From: Micrococcaceae bacterium | Lineage (GTDB): Bacteria; Actinomycetota; Actinomycetes; Actinomycetales; Micrococcaceae | Direction of reading: 5' to 3' | DNA length: 39,327 nt | NCBI GenBank assembly: GCA_030452125.1 | Contig: JAKDMV010000014.1 | Span: forward strand, 1 to 39,327 | Part shown: piece after piece, positions 23,716 through 33,296 of the stretch | How positions within the stretch are numbered: position 1 is the first letter of the stretch | Layout: the number at the start of each line of letters is the position of its first letter | Position numbers and translations under genes: made by a program | The notes under the pieces: generated by a model | What the model was told of the DNA's origin: nothing | The model's input: only the letters and a program-made list of their open reading frames with translations | Database searches by the model: none

Positions 23716-25911
23716 TCAGATATCGAGGAAGCGCACGTCCTTGGCGTTCTGCTGGATGAAGTTACGGCGGGATTCAACGTCCTCGCCCATGAGCACCGCG
23801 AAGATCTGATCCGCTGCGGCGGCGTCTTCCATGGTGATCTGACGCAGGGTCCGGTGGTCCGGGTCCATGGTGGTGTCCCAGAGCTCGGAGTAGTCCATTT
23901 CGCCCAGGCCCTTATAGCGTTGGATGGCGTTGTCCTTGGGGAGGCGCTTATTGGCCGCCGCACCAGCGGTCAGGGAGGCATCCCGCTCGGCATCCGAGAA
24001 GACGTATTCATGAGCCGAGTTGGACCACTTGATCCGGTACAGCGGTGGCTGCGCCAAGTACACGTAGCCATTTTCGATCAGCGGACGCATGTACCGGAAG
24101 ACCAGGGTCAGCAGCAGCGTGGTGATGTGCTGGCCGTCCACATCGGCATCGGCCATCAACACGATCTTGTGGTACCGGAGCTTGGCCATATCGAATTCCT
24201 CGCCGATGCCCGTTCCGAAGGCCGTGATCATCGATTGGACCTCGGCATTTCCCAAGGCCCGGTCCAGGCGTGCACGCTCCACGTTCAGGATCTTCCCGCG
24301 CAACGGCAGGATGGCCTGGGTCCGGGGATCACGACCGCGTTTGGCCGAACCACCGGCGGAATCACCCTCCACGATGTAGACCTCGCACTCGGAGGGGTTC
24401 TTCGAGGAGCAATCCGAGAGCTTGCCCGGCATCCCGAATGACTCCAGCGGGGATTTGCGACGGGCATTGTCCCGGGCCTTCCGAGCCGCCATACGGGCCT
24501 GGGCGGCAAAAAGGGACTTCCTGATGATGTCCTTGGCCGTCGAGGGGTTGCGCTCGAGCCAGTCTCCAAGTTCGTCGTTGACCACACCCTGGACGAACCC
24601 CTTGGCCATGGAGTTGCCCAGCTTGGTCTTGGTCTGGCCCTCGAACTGCGGTTCTCCCAGCTTGATGGAGATCACCGCCGTGAGGCCTTCCCGGATGTCG
24701 TCACCGGTGAGGTTGTCATCCTTGTCCTTGAGGATGCCTTTTTCCTTGGCGTAGCGGTTGATCAGCGAGGTCATCGCCGCCCGGAAGCCCTCTTCGTGCG
24801 TTCCGCCCTCATGGGTGTTGATCGTGTTGGCGTAGGTATGGACGGATTCCGAATAGGCGGTCGTCCACTGCATCGCGACCTCAACGGAAATCATCCGTTC
24901 CGTGTCTTCGCTTTCGAAGGCGATGACGTCAGGGTGGACGAGGTCGGCCTTCTTCGACGTGTTGAGGTACTCCACATAGTCGAGCAACCCGTTTTGGTAG
25001 CAGTAGTCGACGAACCGGTGCTTGGGTTCCTCGGCCTCGTGGGCCCGTTCCTCAGTGTCGTCCTCGGCGATCTCATCGGCCGAATCATCGAGCGTGCGCT
25101 CATCGGTCAGGGAAATACGCAGACCCTTATTCAGGAAGGCCATCTGCTGGAAACGTATGCGGATGGTCTCGAAGTCGAACTCGGTGGTATCGAAGATCCC
25201 CGCATCCGGATAGAACGTGATCGTCGTTCCGGTCTTTTCGGTTTCCTCGCCCTTGACCAGTTCGCCCTGGGGCTTCCCGCCATCAGCGAATGACATCCGG
25301 TAGACGTTGCCCTGCCGATGTATCTCGGCGTCGACGCGGCTGGAAAGGGCATTGACGACCGAGACACCCACCCCGTGCAGACCGCCGGAAACGGCATAGC
25401 CGCCTCCACCGAACTTGCCACCGGCGTGCAGAATGGTCATGACGACCTCGACGGTCGGCCGTCCTTCGGTCGGGTGCATGTCCACGGGGATGCCACGTCC
25501 GTTGTCTTCGACCCGGACACCGCCGTCCTCCTGCAGGGCCACCTTGATGGTGTCGCAGTATCCAGCCAGAGCTTCGTCGACGGAGTTGTCGACCACCTCA
25601 TAGACCAGGTGATGCAAGCCGCGCGGCCCCGTCGAGCCGATGTACATGCCGGGCCGTTTACGAACGGCCTCCAGGCCTTCCAGGACCGTGATGTCGCTGG
25701 CTCCGTAAGCGTGTTCGACCCGGTGGGAATTCTCGTGTGGTTCCTGCTCCACTACTGATTCCGGTTCTACGGCCGGACCGGGTTCCTGGGCCGCTATCGG
25801 CTCCTGTGGTGCTGTGGAATTCTCGTCCTCGGGGGTGGTGTTCTCAGTATCCACAGGCGGTGCAGACTCCTTGTGCGTTCTCGGAGGACGCCGATCCGGT
25901 AGATCGGGCAT
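23716..25911 (-). CDS. gyrB: DNA gyrase subunit B
   Basis: A 731-residue ATPase subunit of gyrase. The GHKL domain begins near residue 67 with [20 protein letters not shown] and contains [12 protein letters not shown] (catalytic Glu and Asn). The TOPRIM domain shows [14 protein letters not shown] and [10 protein letters not shown], which bind Mg2+. Two oddities are an N-terminal Glu/Pro-rich extension of about 65 residues and a 20-residue acidic loop around 283-306, before [11 protein letters not shown]. The start is uncertain: ATG at 25911 and GTG at 25854 ([12 protein letters not shown]) both lack a good ribosome-binding site. It is followed closely by gyrA. Confidence 0.96.
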   Translation of the reverse strand: MPDLPDRRPPRTHKESAPPVDTENTTPEDENSTAPQEPIAAQEPGPAVEPESVVEQEPHENSHRVEHAYGASDITVLEGLEAVRKRPGMYIGSTGPRGLHHLVYEVVDNSVDEALAGYCDTIKVALQEDGGVRVEDNGRGIPVDMHPTEGRPTVEVVMTILHAGGKFGGGGYAVSGGLHGVGVSVVNALSSRVDAEIHRQGNVYRMSFADGGKPQGELVKGEETEKTGTTITFYPDAGIFDTTEFDFETIRIRFQQMAFLNKGLRISLTDERTLDDSADEIAEDDTEERAHEAEEPKHRFVDYCYQNGLLDYVEYLNTSKKADLVHPDVIAFESEDTERMISVEVAMQWTTAYSESVHTYANTINTHEGGTHEEGFRAAMTSLINRYAKEKGILKDKDDNLTGDDIREGLTAVISIKLGEPQFEGQTKTKLGNSMAKGFVQGVVNDELGDWLERNPSTAKDIIRKSLFAAQARMAARKARDNARRKSPLESFGMPGKLSDCSSKNPSECEVYIVEGDSAGGSAKRGRDPRTQAILPLRGKILNVERARLDRALGNAEVQSMITAFGTGIGEEFDMAKLRYHKIVLMADADVDGQHITTLLLTLVFRYMRPLIENGYVYLAQPPLYRIKWSNSAHEYVFSDAERDASLTAGAAANKRLPKDNAIQRYKGLGEMDYSELWDTTMDPDHRTLRQITMEDAAAADQIFAVLMGEDVESRRNFIQQNAKDVRFLDI

Positions 25912-26172
25912 CCATGAACCGGCGCCCTGACCGTGGACGGGCGGGCACCGTAACTACAATTCTACCGTGTTTCTCAGCCGTGGTGGGGTAAATCAGCCCC
26001 CAATTGCCTCTCATTGGCAAAAAAACCGGCCTAGAAGCCTCTCCAGTGCCCTTGAGTGAGGCCCTATGTGCCGATGGGGCTCCCAGTGCCTCTGTAGCCG
26101 GTTCCCTGTCGGTAACTTCCGGGGGCGGTCGGTCTTCCATGACCGAAAAGCTTCTTCCTGGATGATCCGCAG
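25912..26172 (-). promoter_or_regulatory. Upstream region of the gyrB operon
   Basis: This 261-base gap separates the DciA-like gene from gyrB. A -10-like TAGAAT lies at 25959-25964 on the minus strand, about 48 bases before the gyrB ATG, but no good -35 is visible. At 26019-26025 the minus strand carries seven Ts after a weak four-pair hairpin, a possible terminator for the upstream operon. No coding sequence is seen. Confidence 0.45.
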
Positions 26173-26730
26173 CTATCCGTAGGTGTCCCGGGGCCCACGG
26201 CCAGCAACCCGGCGCATCCCCTTTTTCCAGCTGGGGGCCGAAGGGCCAAGGACTTGGATGACGGTGACCACTCCGGGCCCAAGCTTCTCGTCGAAGGTCT
26301 TGAGCAGGCTGTGGCTCAGGAGCCGGACCTGGGTCGCCCACGCAGTCGAATCACATCTGACCACGACGGTCGTGTCCTCGAAGCTTTCCGGCGTGCAGTG
26401 GGCATTGATTTGCGGTCCCACCAATTCGGTCCACCGGGACATCACCGATCCAACGGCCACCGGGGATGTCCACCCCCTATCACGGACCATTCGTCCGAAC
26501 ACCGTCCCGATGCCCTGTGGATCCCGGCCGTCCTCGTAGGAGACACCAGTGGGTGAACGGCGCCGCATCTCCCGGGCCTGCGCGCTACGTTCTCCTGCCC
26601 GCCGGGCCCTGGCTGCATCTATCCTGACTTCTCCCCGGGCCACGGCATTCTGACGCATGCGATTCAACATGGTCCGGGCAGCATCGAATTCCGCCGGCCC
26701 TTCCCCGGGGGTCTTATCGGCCGGGCTCAT
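26173..26730 (-). CDS. DUF721 protein, DciA-like helicase loader/accessory
   Basis: A 185-residue protein. The N-terminal half is basic and probably flexible (EARA/RRAGER region). The C-terminal half (about 85-170) is the DUF721 domain with the pattern SRWTELVGPQINAHC followed by VVVRCDSTAWATQVRLLS, as in DciA. DciA interacts with replicative helicase DnaB in bacteria lacking DnaC/DnaI, so a role in loading helicase is likely but inferred. ATG at 26730 overlaps the recF TGA as ATGA. The gene's place between recF and gyrB is conserved in actinobacteria. Confidence 0.9.
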   Translation of the reverse strand: MSPADKTPGEGPAEFDAARTMLNRMRQNAVARGEVRIDAARARRAGERSAQAREMRRRSPTGVSYEDGRDPQGIGTVFGRMVRDRGWTSPVAVGSVMSRWTELVGPQINAHCTPESFEDTTVVVRCDSTAWATQVRLLSHSLLKTFDEKLGPGVVTVIQVLGPSAPSWKKGMRRVAGRGPRDTYG

Positions 26731-27914
26731 GCCGATACCGTTCCTGGACCGACGGTCAGCACCCGCCCACCCAACTCATCCGGGACGTCGCCGACGACCG
26801 CGGCCGTCACGATGACCTGTTCGGCGTCGGCGACCACCGCCGCCAATTTTTGTCGCCGTGAAAGGTCGAGCTCGGCGAACACGTCATCAAGGATGAGGAT
26901 CGGCTTCGCACCGGGTCGCGCGTCGTCTTCACACAGGGCACGGTAGACCGCCAATCGAAGCGACAGGGCGAGGGACCACGTTTCACCATGGGAGGCATAT
27001 CCCTTGGCCGGCGCCTGTCCAAGACCGAGAACCAGATCATCCCGATGTGGTCCAACCAGAGTCAGTCCCCGTTCGAGTTCCTTCTTGCGCTGGGACCCCA
27101 AGGACGCCAGGAAGGCCTCGTGGAGCTCCTCCAGATCGAGCTCGGCCAGCGGGCTGCGTTCCCCGGCGGCCAGCGGTTGCTCCCCGTTGTTGTCTTCGGC
27201 GGGGAGGACACCACCAACCGTGGACGTATAAATAGCCGTGGCGGGTTTCGAGCCGTCCGTCAGCCCCGCATAGGCATCCGAAATATGTCCTTCGATGGTG
27301 GCCACGACATCCAACCGACCGCGCAACAGTTTTGCCCCGGCCGATGCCAGATGCTGATCCCACACGGCAAGCGTGGCTTCATGGGAGGTGGACAATCGTC
27401 CAGACGAACGGGCCGATTTCAGCAGGGCATTGCGTTGTTTAAGGACGCGTTCGTAGTCGGACCTCGTGGCGGCTTGATGGGGCTGCAAGGCAACCAGGAC
27501 ATCATCGAGATAGCGCCGGCGTTCCGAGGGATCCCCCTTGACCAATGCCAGGTCTTCGGGCGCGAACAGCACGGTTCTCACTATGCCCAGGATCTCGCGG
27601 GCCCTGACGGGGTTGGCCCGGTTGATTCTCGCCCGATTGGTCTTCCCCGCCGTGATTTCCAGTTCAAGCCCCACCGCCTGCTCCCCCCGATGGATCCGGG
27701 CCCGAACCAGAGCCTGGTCGGCATCGAAATGAATCAAGGGAGCATCATTGGACACCCGGTGTGAGGACAACGAAGCCAAATAGCCCAAGGCTTCGGCAAT
27801 ATTGGTCTTCCCCACGCCATTGGGACCAGCGAAGACCGTCGTGCCCGGAGCGAGTTCGAGGTCGATTTGGCGATAGGAACGGAAGTCGGTCAGGGAAACA
27901 TGAGAAACGTACAA
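26727..27914 (-). CDS. recF: DNA replication and repair protein RecF
   Basis: A 395-residue ABC-type ATPase of the SMC/Rad50 class that helps load RecA at gaps. Walker A is GPNGVGKTN (near 30-38), the ABC signature lies in the LALSLRLAVYRAL region, and Walker B is PILILDDVFAELD (near 340). The only possible start is TTG at 27914, giving the standard MYVSHVSLTDFRSY N-terminus; the frame is closed 15 bases upstream by the gnd stop, which lies in the same frame. No strong ribosome-binding site is present, so expression probably depends on coupling to gnd. Its stop overlaps the DciA-like start. Confidence 0.95.
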   Translation of the reverse strand: MYVSHVSLTDFRSYRQIDLELAPGTTVFAGPNGVGKTNIAEALGYLASLSSHRVSNDAPLIHFDADQALVRARIHRGEQAVGLELEITAGKTNRARINRANPVRAREILGIVRTVLFAPEDLALVKGDPSERRRYLDDVLVALQPHQAATRSDYERVLKQRNALLKSARSSGRLSTSHEATLAVWDQHLASAGAKLLRGRLDVVATIEGHISDAYAGLTDGSKPATAIYTSTVGGVLPAEDNNGEQPLAAGERSPLAELDLEELHEAFLASLGSQRKKELERGLTLVGPHRDDLVLGLGQAPAKGYASHGETWSLALSLRLAVYRALCEDDARPGAKPILILDDVFAELDLSRRQKLAAVVADAEQVIVTAAVVGDVPDELGGRVLTVGPGTVSA

Positions 27915-27929
27915 CTGCTGATGTCCCGC

Positions 27930-28817
27930 TTATTCGCCCGGCCGGCGCACCGCGTGTCCGCCGAACTGGTTCCGCAGGGCGGCAACCATCTTCATTGCCG
28001 GTGCATCTTCTTGCCGCGAGGCAAACCGGGCAAAGACCGAAGCCGTAATGGCGGGGGCAGGAACCGCATTGGCGATGGCCTCTTCAACGGTCCAACGGCC
28101 TTCTCCTGAATCCTCTACATAGCCGGCGATGTCCTTGAGTTCCGGGTCTTCCTTCAAGGCCTTGACCAGCAGATCCAGCAACCACGAACGGATGACCGTT
28201 CCTTGCTGCCAGGCACCGAACGTTCCGGGGACGTCTTTGATGATCTCCTTCGCGGCAAGGAGCTCATAGCCTTCGGCGTAAGCCTGCATGATGCCGTATT
28301 CAATGCCGTTGTGGACCATTTTCGCGTAATGCCCAGCGCCGATGTCGCCGACGTGGACGAAACTCTCGGATCTGGTTCCCTCCGGCCTCAACGCATCAAA
28401 GAGCGGAAGAAGTTCCTCGATGTCCTCCGGAGCACCGCCGGCCATGAGCCCGTAGCCGTTCTCCAGGCCCCAGACGCCACCTGAAACGCCGCAATCCACA
28501 AAGCGTATGCCGCTTTTGGCCAGGTCGGTGCCATGGCGGATGTCGTCGCTGAATCGGGTGTTTCCGCCGTCAACGACCAGATCGTCCTCCCCCAGTTTTC
28601 CCGCGAGCTCCGAGACAACCGCATCGGTGACGGCCCCTGAGGGAACCATGATCCACAGGACTTTACGATCCGGCAGCAGGGCCAGTAGTTCATCGACGGA
28701 TCCGACATCGGTCACGTCGGGGTTCCGATCGTACCCAGTGACGTCGATTCCACCCTGGCGAAGGCGGGCCCGCATGTTGTAGCCCATCTTGCCCAAGCCG
28801 ATCATTCCGATGTGCAT
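27930..28817 (-). CDS. gnd: 6-phosphogluconate dehydrogenase, short decarboxylating form
   Basis: A 295-residue enzyme that converts 6-phosphogluconate to ribulose 5-phosphate. The Rossmann domain starts IGLGKMGYNM; substrate-binding and catalytic motifs are VDGGNTRFSDD, GVSGGVWGLENGY and HYAKMVHNGIEYG. At about 300 residues it belongs to the short GndA/YqeC-type class, often NAD-dependent, rather than the 470-residue NADP form. Its place between dnaN and recF is a conserved actinobacterial oddity. GAGGAGG lies five bases before the ATG. It shares an operon with dnaN (43-base gap) and recF. Confidence 0.95.
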   Translation of the reverse strand: MHIGMIGLGKMGYNMRARLRQGGIDVTGYDRNPDVTDVGSVDELLALLPDRKVLWIMVPSGAVTDAVVSELAGKLGEDDLVVDGGNTRFSDDIRHGTDLAKSGIRFVDCGVSGGVWGLENGYGLMAGGAPEDIEELLPLFDALRPEGTRSESFVHVGDIGAGHYAKMVHNGIEYGIMQAYAEGYELLAAKEIIKDVPGTFGAWQQGTVIRSWLLDLLVKALKEDPELKDIAGYVEDSGEGRWTVEEAIANAVPAPAITASVFARFASRQEDAPAMKMVAALRNQFGGHAVRRPGE

Positions 28818-28860
28818 GGCATCCTCCTCGATAGTGGAATCCCTGGTCGGTGGATTGGCC

Positions 28861-29982
28861 TTAGTTTGGAAGTCGTACCGGCATGACCAGGTAGCGGTAG
28901 TCGTCCTCGTCGTTTCCGTCGAGTGCCTTTTGGGCGGTCATCATCGCCGGTTTGGGGGCGGTGGTGAACGAGAACCGAACGAACTCCGTGTTGAAGGCAT
29001 TCAAGCCCTCGCTCAGGTACGCGGGATTGAACGCCACCGTGATCTCTTCGCCTTCAAGCTGGGCCTCGATGGCTTCTTCGGCCTGTGCGTCTTCGCCCGT
29101 ACCGGCATCAAGGGCCAGCTGGGAATCGGTGAAGGCCAGTCGAACGGGTGTATTCCGTTCTGCAACGACGGCGACGCGACGCACTGCTTCAACCAACTCG
29201 TGGGTGCGGACCGTCGCATGGATGGGGGTGTTCTCCGGGAACAACGACCTGATCTTCGGGTAATCGCCGTCGACCAGGAGTGAAGTCGTGCGTCGGCTAC
29301 CGCTTTCGAAACCAATGAGGTCGCTGTTCTCTCCGAGGGCGATCTGCAACTCCCCGGCACCGCCAAGGGTCTTGGCGACTTCGTTGAGCGTCTTGGCCTT
29401 CACCAGGGCCGAGGTTGAGATGCCGGGAGTTGTGGGCTTCCAATGAACCTCACGCATGGCCAGACGGTAACGGTCGGTGGCCAGGAAAGTGATCAGGTCA
29501 TCCTCGATCTCCATCTTCACACCCGTGAGGATCGGCAGTGTGTCGTCCTTTGAGGCGGCGACGATGACTTGGGCGATGGCCTCGGAGAAGGCTGCCCCGT
29601 CCACGACACCGGCGATTTCCGGCAGGACCGGTAGTTCGGGGTAGTCGGCCACGGGCATGGTCGCCAGGTGGAAACGGCTACGGCCACAAGTGACGGTGAC
29701 CTTGGAGCCTTCCGTTTCGATGGTGACGGTCGACTGGGGCAGGCTTCGGCAGATCTCAGCCAGCAGTTTGCCTGAAACAAGAATGGTGCCGGGAGTGGAG
29801 ACTTCCGCCGCGATCTCCAAATGAGCAGAAATTTCGTAATCGAAACCGGCGAAGGAGACCACCGAGTCTCCCGCATTGATGAGGATCCCCGAGAGGACCG
29901 GCGAGGGAGGCCGCTGTGACAGCGAACGGGCGGTCCAGGACACGGCATCTGCCAGAACGTCCCTTTCAACACTGAACTTCAC
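28861..29982 (-). CDS. dnaN: DNA polymerase III beta sliding clamp
   Basis: A 373-residue clamp with three similar domains of about 120 residues each, which forms a dimeric ring that tethers the polymerase. Conserved elements include the MKFSVERDVLADAVSW start, a central TGVKMEIEDDLITFLATDRYR region, and the C-terminal VMPVRLPN that shapes the partner-binding pocket. GTG at 29982 has AAAGGCGG eight bases upstream. It is separated from dnaA by the 405-base likely origin. Gnd follows after 43 bases. Confidence 0.97.
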   Translation of the reverse strand: MKFSVERDVLADAVSWTARSLSQRPPSPVLSGILINAGDSVVSFAGFDYEISAHLEIAAEVSTPGTILVSGKLLAEICRSLPQSTVTIETEGSKVTVTCGRSRFHLATMPVADYPELPVLPEIAGVVDGAAFSEAIAQVIVAASKDDTLPILTGVKMEIEDDLITFLATDRYRLAMREVHWKPTTPGISTSALVKAKTLNEVAKTLGGAGELQIALGENSDLIGFESGSRRTTSLLVDGDYPKIRSLFPENTPIHATVRTHELVEAVRRVAVVAERNTPVRLAFTDSQLALDAGTGEDAQAEEAIEAQLEGEEITVAFNPAYLSEGLNAFNTEFVRFSFTTAPKPAMMTAQKALDGNDEDDYRYLVMPVRLPN

Positions 29983-30387
29983 GTAGTGATCCGCCTTTCA
30001 CAGCTTTTGGTGACAACTTTCCGGTGCAAGCTTAGCCCGAGTCATCAACGTGGGCATACTGCCCCGGTGGGATCTGTGCTCAGCAGGCCAGAGTGGTCGG
30101 GAACGGGAACTTGTTATCTGGATTCTTCTAGAAAGAGGGATTAGTAGTGTTAATAACCCTTGTGGATACTGTGGATAACCATGTCCCGCGTGTTCGTCTC
30201 GGGCTTTAAGGCTGTTCACAACTTGTGGGTTCCCATCGTGTGAAGTCCAACGGGCCGGTGGATAAAAACTATTGGTATTTCGGGGGTCCACAGGAATCCT
30301 GTAGTTATCCGCAGAAGAACCTAGTCGTCCACTTAATTATCCACAGACTTATCCACAAGCGTTCATATCGCTGGAAACTCGGGCTTC
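29983..30387. other. oriC: dnaA-dnaN intergenic region, likely oriC
   Basis: This AT-rich 405-base gap has exact DnaA boxes TTATCCACA at 30337-30345 and 30349-30357 (plus), TGTGGATAA at 30170-30178 (minus), and variants TGTGGATAC (30161-30169), GGTGGATAA (30257-30265) and TTATCCGCA (30305-30313). Boxes on the two sides face each other. Actinobacterial origins lie in this gap, and gene orientations diverge around dnaA. No open frame of note is present. Confidence 0.85.
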
Positions 30388-31803
30388 CTAGCCCTCGCGC
30401 TGTTGTTGCTTGATGCGGTTGGTCAGTTCGGTCACCTGATTGAAGATCGCCCTGCGCTCTGCCATGAGTTCCCTGATCTTGCGGTCCGCGTGGATCACGG
30501 TCGTATGGTCACGCCCTCCGAGTTCCGCCCCGATTTTTGGAAGCGACATGTCGGTGAGCTCACGCAGTAGATACATCGCGATCTGTCGCGCGGTCACCAG
30601 GGTGCGTGTCCTGGATTTGCTGTTGAGTTCCTCGATGCTGAGATTGAAGTAGTCAGCGGTCTGGGCGATGATCGCGGCCGGCGTGATCTCCTGGGCTCCC
30701 TCGTCCGTGATCAGGTCCTTGAGTACTTGCTCGGCCAATGTCAGGTCCACGGTCTGGTTGTTCAAGGAGGCAAAAGCCGTCACGCGGATCAGGGCGCCTT
30801 CGAGCTCGCGGATGTTCGTTGAAATCTTCGAGGCGATGTACTCCATGACATCGTCCGGCGCCGAAAGTCCCTCTGCGGTGGCCTTTTTGCGCAGGATAGC
30901 GATCCTGGTTTCCAACTCAGGGGGCTGGATGTCGGTCAACAGTCCCCATTCGAAACGCGAGCGCATCCGGTCTTCAAAACCCGCCAGTTGTTTCGGCGGT
31001 AGATCCGAGGTGATGACGACTTGCTTATTGTGGTTGTGCAACGCGTTGAATGTGTGGAAGAACTCCTCCTGTGTCGCATCCTTGTTCGCCAGGAACTGGA
31101 TGTCGTCGATCAGGAGGATATCGACGTTGCGGTACGTCTGCTTGAAGCTGGCGCCCTCGTCGTCGCGGATGGAGTTGATGAAGTCGTTGGTGAACTCTTC
31201 GGAGTTCACATATCTGACCCTGATGCCGTTGTACAGATGTCGGGCGTAGTGGCCGATGGCGTGGAGCAAGTGGGTCTTGCCCAACCCGGAATCCCCATAT
31301 ATGAACAGCGGGTTATATGCCTTGGCGGGTGCTTCAGCGACCGCCACGGCGGCTGCGTGGGCGAAGCGGTTCGATGAGCCGATCACGAAGGTATCGAAGA
31401 TGTATTTGGGGTTCAGGCGACCGAACTCCTGGGAATTCGAGGGCGGGGAAGGTTGGGGACGGTGGTCGCTCATCCGTTCCTTGGCCACCGGAGCCGGCTC
31501 GGGCTTGCTGGGCTCCGGCTCCGTGTCCGGGACCAGATCGGCATCAATGCTGAAGGCACAGAGGATGTCATCCTGGAAGACCTGGCGTAGTGCCGCGTCG
31601 AGGGAATTCTTCAGTTGGGTTTGGAGAACTTCGCGGGTCAATTCATTGGGCACGGCCAACAGCAGGGTGGTGCCGATCAAGCCGAGCGGCCGGGCATGCA
31701 CCACGAATCCGCGCTGGCGGGGGGTGACCCGATCGTCTTGTTCGAGTATCCGAACGACTTGACGCCAGGAGCTGCCGACACTGTTGGATTCGTCTGTGCT
31801 CAT
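30388..31803 (-). CDS. dnaA: Chromosomal replication initiator DnaA
   Basis: A 471-residue AAA+ ATPase that binds DnaA boxes and opens oriC. Domain I is about 1-90, a Pro/Glu/Lys-rich linker follows, and the AAA+ domain (about 130-345) has Walker A GDSGLGKTHLL (near 167) and Walker B LLIDDIQFL (near 230). Domain IV ends with the DNA-binding signature GGRDHTTVIHADRKI. ATG at 31803 has GGGGGAG about six bases upstream; the 19 extra residues of the longer frame are unlikely. DnaA-box-rich gaps lie on both sides, suggesting autoregulation. Confidence 0.97.
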   Translation of the reverse strand: MSTDESNSVGSSWRQVVRILEQDDRVTPRQRGFVVHARPLGLIGTTLLLAVPNELTREVLQTQLKNSLDAALRQVFQDDILCAFSIDADLVPDTEPEPSKPEPAPVAKERMSDHRPQPSPPSNSQEFGRLNPKYIFDTFVIGSSNRFAHAAAVAVAEAPAKAYNPLFIYGDSGLGKTHLLHAIGHYARHLYNGIRVRYVNSEEFTNDFINSIRDDEGASFKQTYRNVDILLIDDIQFLANKDATQEEFFHTFNALHNHNKQVVITSDLPPKQLAGFEDRMRSRFEWGLLTDIQPPELETRIAILRKKATAEGLSAPDDVMEYIASKISTNIRELEGALIRVTAFASLNNQTVDLTLAEQVLKDLITDEGAQEITPAAIIAQTADYFNLSIEELNSKSRTRTLVTARQIAMYLLRELTDMSLPKIGAELGGRDHTTVIHADRKIRELMAERRAIFNQVTELTNRIKQQQREG

Positions 31804-32322
31804 TGCGATCTCCCCCTTCAAGGTGGGCCGGTCCGGTGATAGGTTTCCGCTGGCCCGCACCCTAAGCGAAAGACGACCAACGAGTTTCGATTCTAGCCGT
31901 CATCCACAGCGTTATTCACAGTCCGTGGATAACTGCGAAGTATTGGCGAGCAGCCGCGCAAGTCCAATGAATTGCTGCGGATAACTACCATGAGCGCGAT
32001 CGAGGACGATGGCCGGTAGCGGGAAATCACCCAAATGCCTTGTTCGTTGTCCACAACTGTGGATTAATGAAGACGAAGTTATTCACAGCCCGGTAGTCGG
32101 ATGTCCGAGGTATCCGCCGCGTGCCGGTTTGACCTTGCTACCACGCGTCGCCTATCGTAGTTTAGTCCTGTGTGTGTGCTTTGGGACCCTGCAATCCGTC
32201 CGCTTACGCGGGATTCGGGCCAGGCAACCCAATGTGCCACATGAAATACGAGCGTCAGCCTGTTCTTCCCCCTTGTAGCAACGGGTTAAGGCGCATCCTT
32301 TGATCGTCTTGGAGTTACTACT
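31804..32322. promoter_or_regulatory. dnaA-rpmH divergent intergenic region with DnaA boxes
   Basis: A 519-base gap with no gene. DnaA-box-like sites: TCATCCACA (31900-31908), TTATTCACA (31912-31920 and 32079-32087), CGTGGATAA (31924-31932), TGCGGATAA (31976-31984), TTGTCCACA (32047-32055) and TGTGGATTA (32058-32066). None matches TTATCCACA exactly. The region must hold the dnaA and rpmH promoters, so these boxes probably autoregulate dnaA and may also contribute to initiation. Confidence 0.7.
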
Positions 32323-32460
32323 GTGAGCAAGCGGACTTTTCAGCCGAATAACCGCCGTCGTGCCAAGAAGCACGGCTTCCGTCTTCGTATGCGCACCCGT
32401 GCAGGTCGCGCCATCATGTCAGCACGCCGGTCCAAGGGCCGCACCGAGCTGTCTGCATAG
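32323..32460 (+). CDS. rpmH: Ribosomal protein bL34
   Basis: A 45-residue, strongly basic protein of the large ribosomal subunit. The sequence starts [19 protein letters not shown] and continues [15 protein letters not shown], both invariant bL34 features. GTG at 32323 has GGAG eight bases upstream. It is the first gene of the rpmH-rnpA-yidD-yidC-jag-rsmG group and diverges from dnaA. Too short for routine gene finding but unmistakable. Confidence 0.98.
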   Translation: MSKRTFQPNNRRRAKKHGFRLRMRTRAGRAIMSARRSKGRTELSA

Positions 32461-32530
32461 CATCGAGCCATTCCTGCGGACCGCGCGTGGGTGACGTGAG
32501 CATGTTCCCCGACGGTGTCGGATACTGACC

Positions 32531-32926
32531 ATGTTGCCCATGAGACACCGTCTGCGCGCAGCCGCGGAATTCTCTGCCACCGTACGTTCCGGCGCCCGTT
32601 CTGGGCGCCGGAACGTCGTGCTATATGCACGCTTGCGGCCTGAGGCCGATCATGCCGAACCCACGCGGTTCGGTTTTATCGTGTCCAAGGCCGTCGGGAA
32701 CGCGGTGACCCGCAATCTCGTTAAAAGGAGGTTGAGGGCCGTCGCGGCACAGGAACTTCCCTCACTGGCGTCAGGATACGACGTCGTGGTGCGAGCCCTT
32801 CCCGCTTCGGCTCAGGCCACATGGGCGGGTTTATCCGCGGATGCGCGCCGAGCGTTGGACAATTCGTGCCAGCAAGCAGCCGAGCTGAAGACGGAGAGCA
32901 GAAGAAGGAGGCATTCGGTTGGCTGA
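32531..32926 (+). CDS. rnpA: Ribonuclease P protein component
   Basis: A 131-residue basic protein that supports the RNase P RNA in maturing tRNA 5' ends. The family signature [20 protein letters not shown] lies at about 48-67, and the N-terminal [11 protein letters not shown] helix and central VVVRALP strand match the fold. It begins 70 bases after rpmH. The end overlaps the start of yidD by eight bases. The C-terminal 20 residues are an Arg-rich tail typical of high-GC homologues. ATG at 32531 fits the usual MLP start. Confidence 0.95.
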   Translation: MLPMRHRLRAAAEFSATVRSGARSGRRNVVLYARLRPEADHAEPTRFGFIVSKAVGNAVTRNLVKRRLRAVAAQELPSLASGYDVVVRALPASAQATWAGLSADARRALDNSCQQAAELKTESRRRRHSVG

Positions 32927-33290
32927 AGTCCCTTCAGATGCTGGTCCCGGACCCCTTCGCTGGCTCTGGGATCTTCCCCGGAACCTCTTGATCCTCTTGA
33001 TCATGGGGTATCGGAAGGCAATCTCGCCCTTATACGGGGACGTCTGTCGATACTTTCCCAGTTGCTCGGCGTACGGCCTGGAAGCGGTCACCGCACATGG
33101 AGCCGTCAAGGGCAGCGCGTTGGCTTTTTGGCGCGTCCTTCGCTGCAATCCATGGAGTCACGGCGGCATCGATCATGTCCCTGCAGGATCCAGGATTTGG
33201 CCAGAAGGCAGAACCCCCAAGATCATGGTGTTGAATCATCCGCCGATTCCCGCCGACGATGATGCCGCGGATGCGGCTCGAGGAGCATAA
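32919..33290 (+). CDS. yidD: Membrane protein insertion efficiency factor YidD
   Basis: A 123-residue protein of the YidD family, which aids YidC-dependent insertion. The conserved core is [20 protein letters not shown] followed by [14 protein letters not shown] and [12 protein letters not shown], including the invariant Cys residues. An amphipathic N-terminal helix probably associates with the membrane. The TTG start at 32919 has AAGGAGG seven bases upstream and overlaps the end of rnpA. A Pro/Asp-rich tail of about 25 residues follows the domain. YidC is six bases downstream. Confidence 0.93.
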   Translation: MAEVPSDAGPGPLRWLWDLPRNLLILLIMGYRKAISPLYGDVCRYFPSCSAYGLEAVTAHGAVKGSALAFWRVLRCNPWSHGGIDHVPAGSRIWPEGRTPKIMVLNHPPIPADDDAADAARGA

Positions 33291-33296
33291 CCGGAA

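Noticed and set aside
21795-23759. 654-codon open frame on the plus strand opposite gyrA
   Set aside because: It is a high-GC antisense shadow: the minus strand encodes an intact, unmistakable GyrA, and the plus frame shows no domain or ribosome-binding site.
26019-26060. Rho-independent terminator between the DciA-like gene and gyrB
   Set aside because: Seven Ts are present on the minus strand but the hairpin before them is only about four pairs, so it is mentioned only as a possibility.
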